Assembly (NCBI RefSeq): GCF_000472285.1
Contig: NZ_KI421421.1
Coordinates: 570,163-619,076 of the forward strand
Length of the DNA: 48,914 nucleotides
From: Desulfuromonas sp. TF
Lineage (GTDB): Bacteria > Desulfobacterota > Desulfuromonadia > Desulfuromonadales > ATBO01
Direction: 5' to 3'
Positions 48,580 to 48,914 of the stretch are shown one piece after another. Both the position numbers and the translations under genes were made by a program. The notes below the pieces were generated by a model. It did not search any database, was not told the origin of the DNA, and saw only the letters and a list, made by a program, of their open reading frames with translations. Positions within the stretch are counted from its first letter, which is position 1, and each line of letters starts with the position of its first letter.

Positions 48580-48914
48580 ATGGACACCCGAATGGTTCTC
48601 ATCACCATGACCGGTCAGGACGCTCCAGGCATTATCGCCGCGGTCACTGCGGAGATAGCCGCCGCCGGCGCGCGCATCCGCGACATCGAGCAGACCGTAA
48701 CCCACACACTGCTTTCCCTTTCGGTGCTCATCGATTTCCCCACCGGGGAGAGCGACCGCAAGCCCCTGATCAAGGATCTTCTCTTCCTGGCCAAGGAACT
48801 CGGACTCGACCTCGATTTCCAGGTGCTGGACGAGTCCGAGTACCGGCGCAAGACAGCTCAAAATACTTACGTAGTCACCATCATGGGAGGGGAGGTGAGC
48901 GCCGCCGCCCTGGC
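48580..48914 (+). CDS. serB: Phosphoserine phosphatase SerB with ACT domains, N-terminal part
   Basis: The frame is open to the window edge (111 codons). It begins MDTRMVLITMTGQDAPGIIA, an ACT domain with the typical GxDxPGI core, and a second one starts near residue 95 (NTYVVTIMGGEVSAAAL). This two-ACT start is characteristic of deltaproteobacterial SerB, in which a HAD phosphatase domain follows; that part is outside the window. It could be a free ACT-ACT regulator (GcvR-like), so the SerB call is probable, not certain. Confidence 0.7.
   Translation, partial: MDTRMVLITMTGQDAPGIIAAVTAEIAAAGARIRDIEQTVTHTLLSLSVLIDFPTGESDRKPLIKDLLFLAKELGLDLDFQVLDESEYRRKTAQNTYVVTIMGGEVSAAAL

Noticed and set aside
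48580-48914. Small regulatory subunit ilvN for the orphan synthase
   Set aside because: It is an ACT-domain protein, but two consecutive ACT domains with the GxDxPGI core fit SerB/GcvR-type proteins better, and it lies 8.6 kb away.

Overview
The window appears to come from a GC-rich Gram-negative bacterium, most likely a Desulfuromonadales/Geobacter-type deltaproteobacterium. This is inferred from the style of the host genes (SerB with two ACT domains, orphan acetolactate synthase with a valine leader, PEP-CTERM remnant, RND pump operon); no rRNA is present to confirm it. Bases 1 to about 26.4 kb are the right-hand part of a lambda/HK97-type prophage whose left end lies outside the window. 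Bases 26.45 to 48.9 kb are host chromosome.

Prophage, minus-strand arm (20.4 kb down to 1). A Cro-like regulator is followed by a stand-alone SF3 ATPase, several small early proteins and a primase-helicase. Next comes a 300-base non-coding block with twelve copies of the heptamer GTCCGGG/CCCGGAC at about helical-turn spacing, a candidate replication origin. Then follow a gpZ-like protein, a zinc-ribbon/HTH protein, small and large terminase, a gpW-like connector, portal, and a prohead protease fused to the major capsid protein. The lysis genes (transglycosylase, holin, nested spanins) lie between head and tail genes. Head-tail joining, tail terminator, tail tube and tail assembly chaperone genes come last. 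The chaperone gene ends on an A AAA AAC slippery site that opens into a -1 frame extension cut by the window edge. An AT-rich HEPN-like gene sits antisense inside this late operon.

Prophage, plus-strand arm (20.5 to 26.3 kb). A CI-like repressor heads a row of cargo genes, many AT-rich. These are a coupled pair (unknown 289-aa protein plus 4-TM membrane protein), a TRL-like lipoprotein, a membrane-anchored protein, a secreted protein, a putAbiC-like abortive-infection protein, and finally a large serine recombinase. The divergent regulators share a 180-bp region with three copies of a 15-bp operator-like sequence. The cargo looks like a lysogenic-conversion or anti-phage island, and the 21.0-22.5 kb pair is the best candidate for an undescribed system.

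Junction. Right of the integrase are a leftward terminator, the first 25 nt of a tRNA and a good sigma70-type promoter for it. This suggests the prophage interrupted a tRNA gene.

Host part. There is an RND efflux operon with an OmpR-type regulator but no kinase, an Ig-like lipoprotein, a DEAD-box helicase, glyoxalase I, a PAS-receiver protein that seems to have lost its kinase core, and an ilv-type leader/attenuator driving an orphan acetolactate synthase large subunit. Next come an SDR/DUF2867 protein, a DUF523/DUF1722 protein, a CxxCxxCC protein and a QueG-like iron-sulfur protein. A decayed stretch (44.2-47.6 kb) holds a resolvase pseudogene, a histidine kinase with a broken receiver, and fragments of an alcohol dehydrogenase and a PEP-CTERM protein. 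The window ends in the start of serB.
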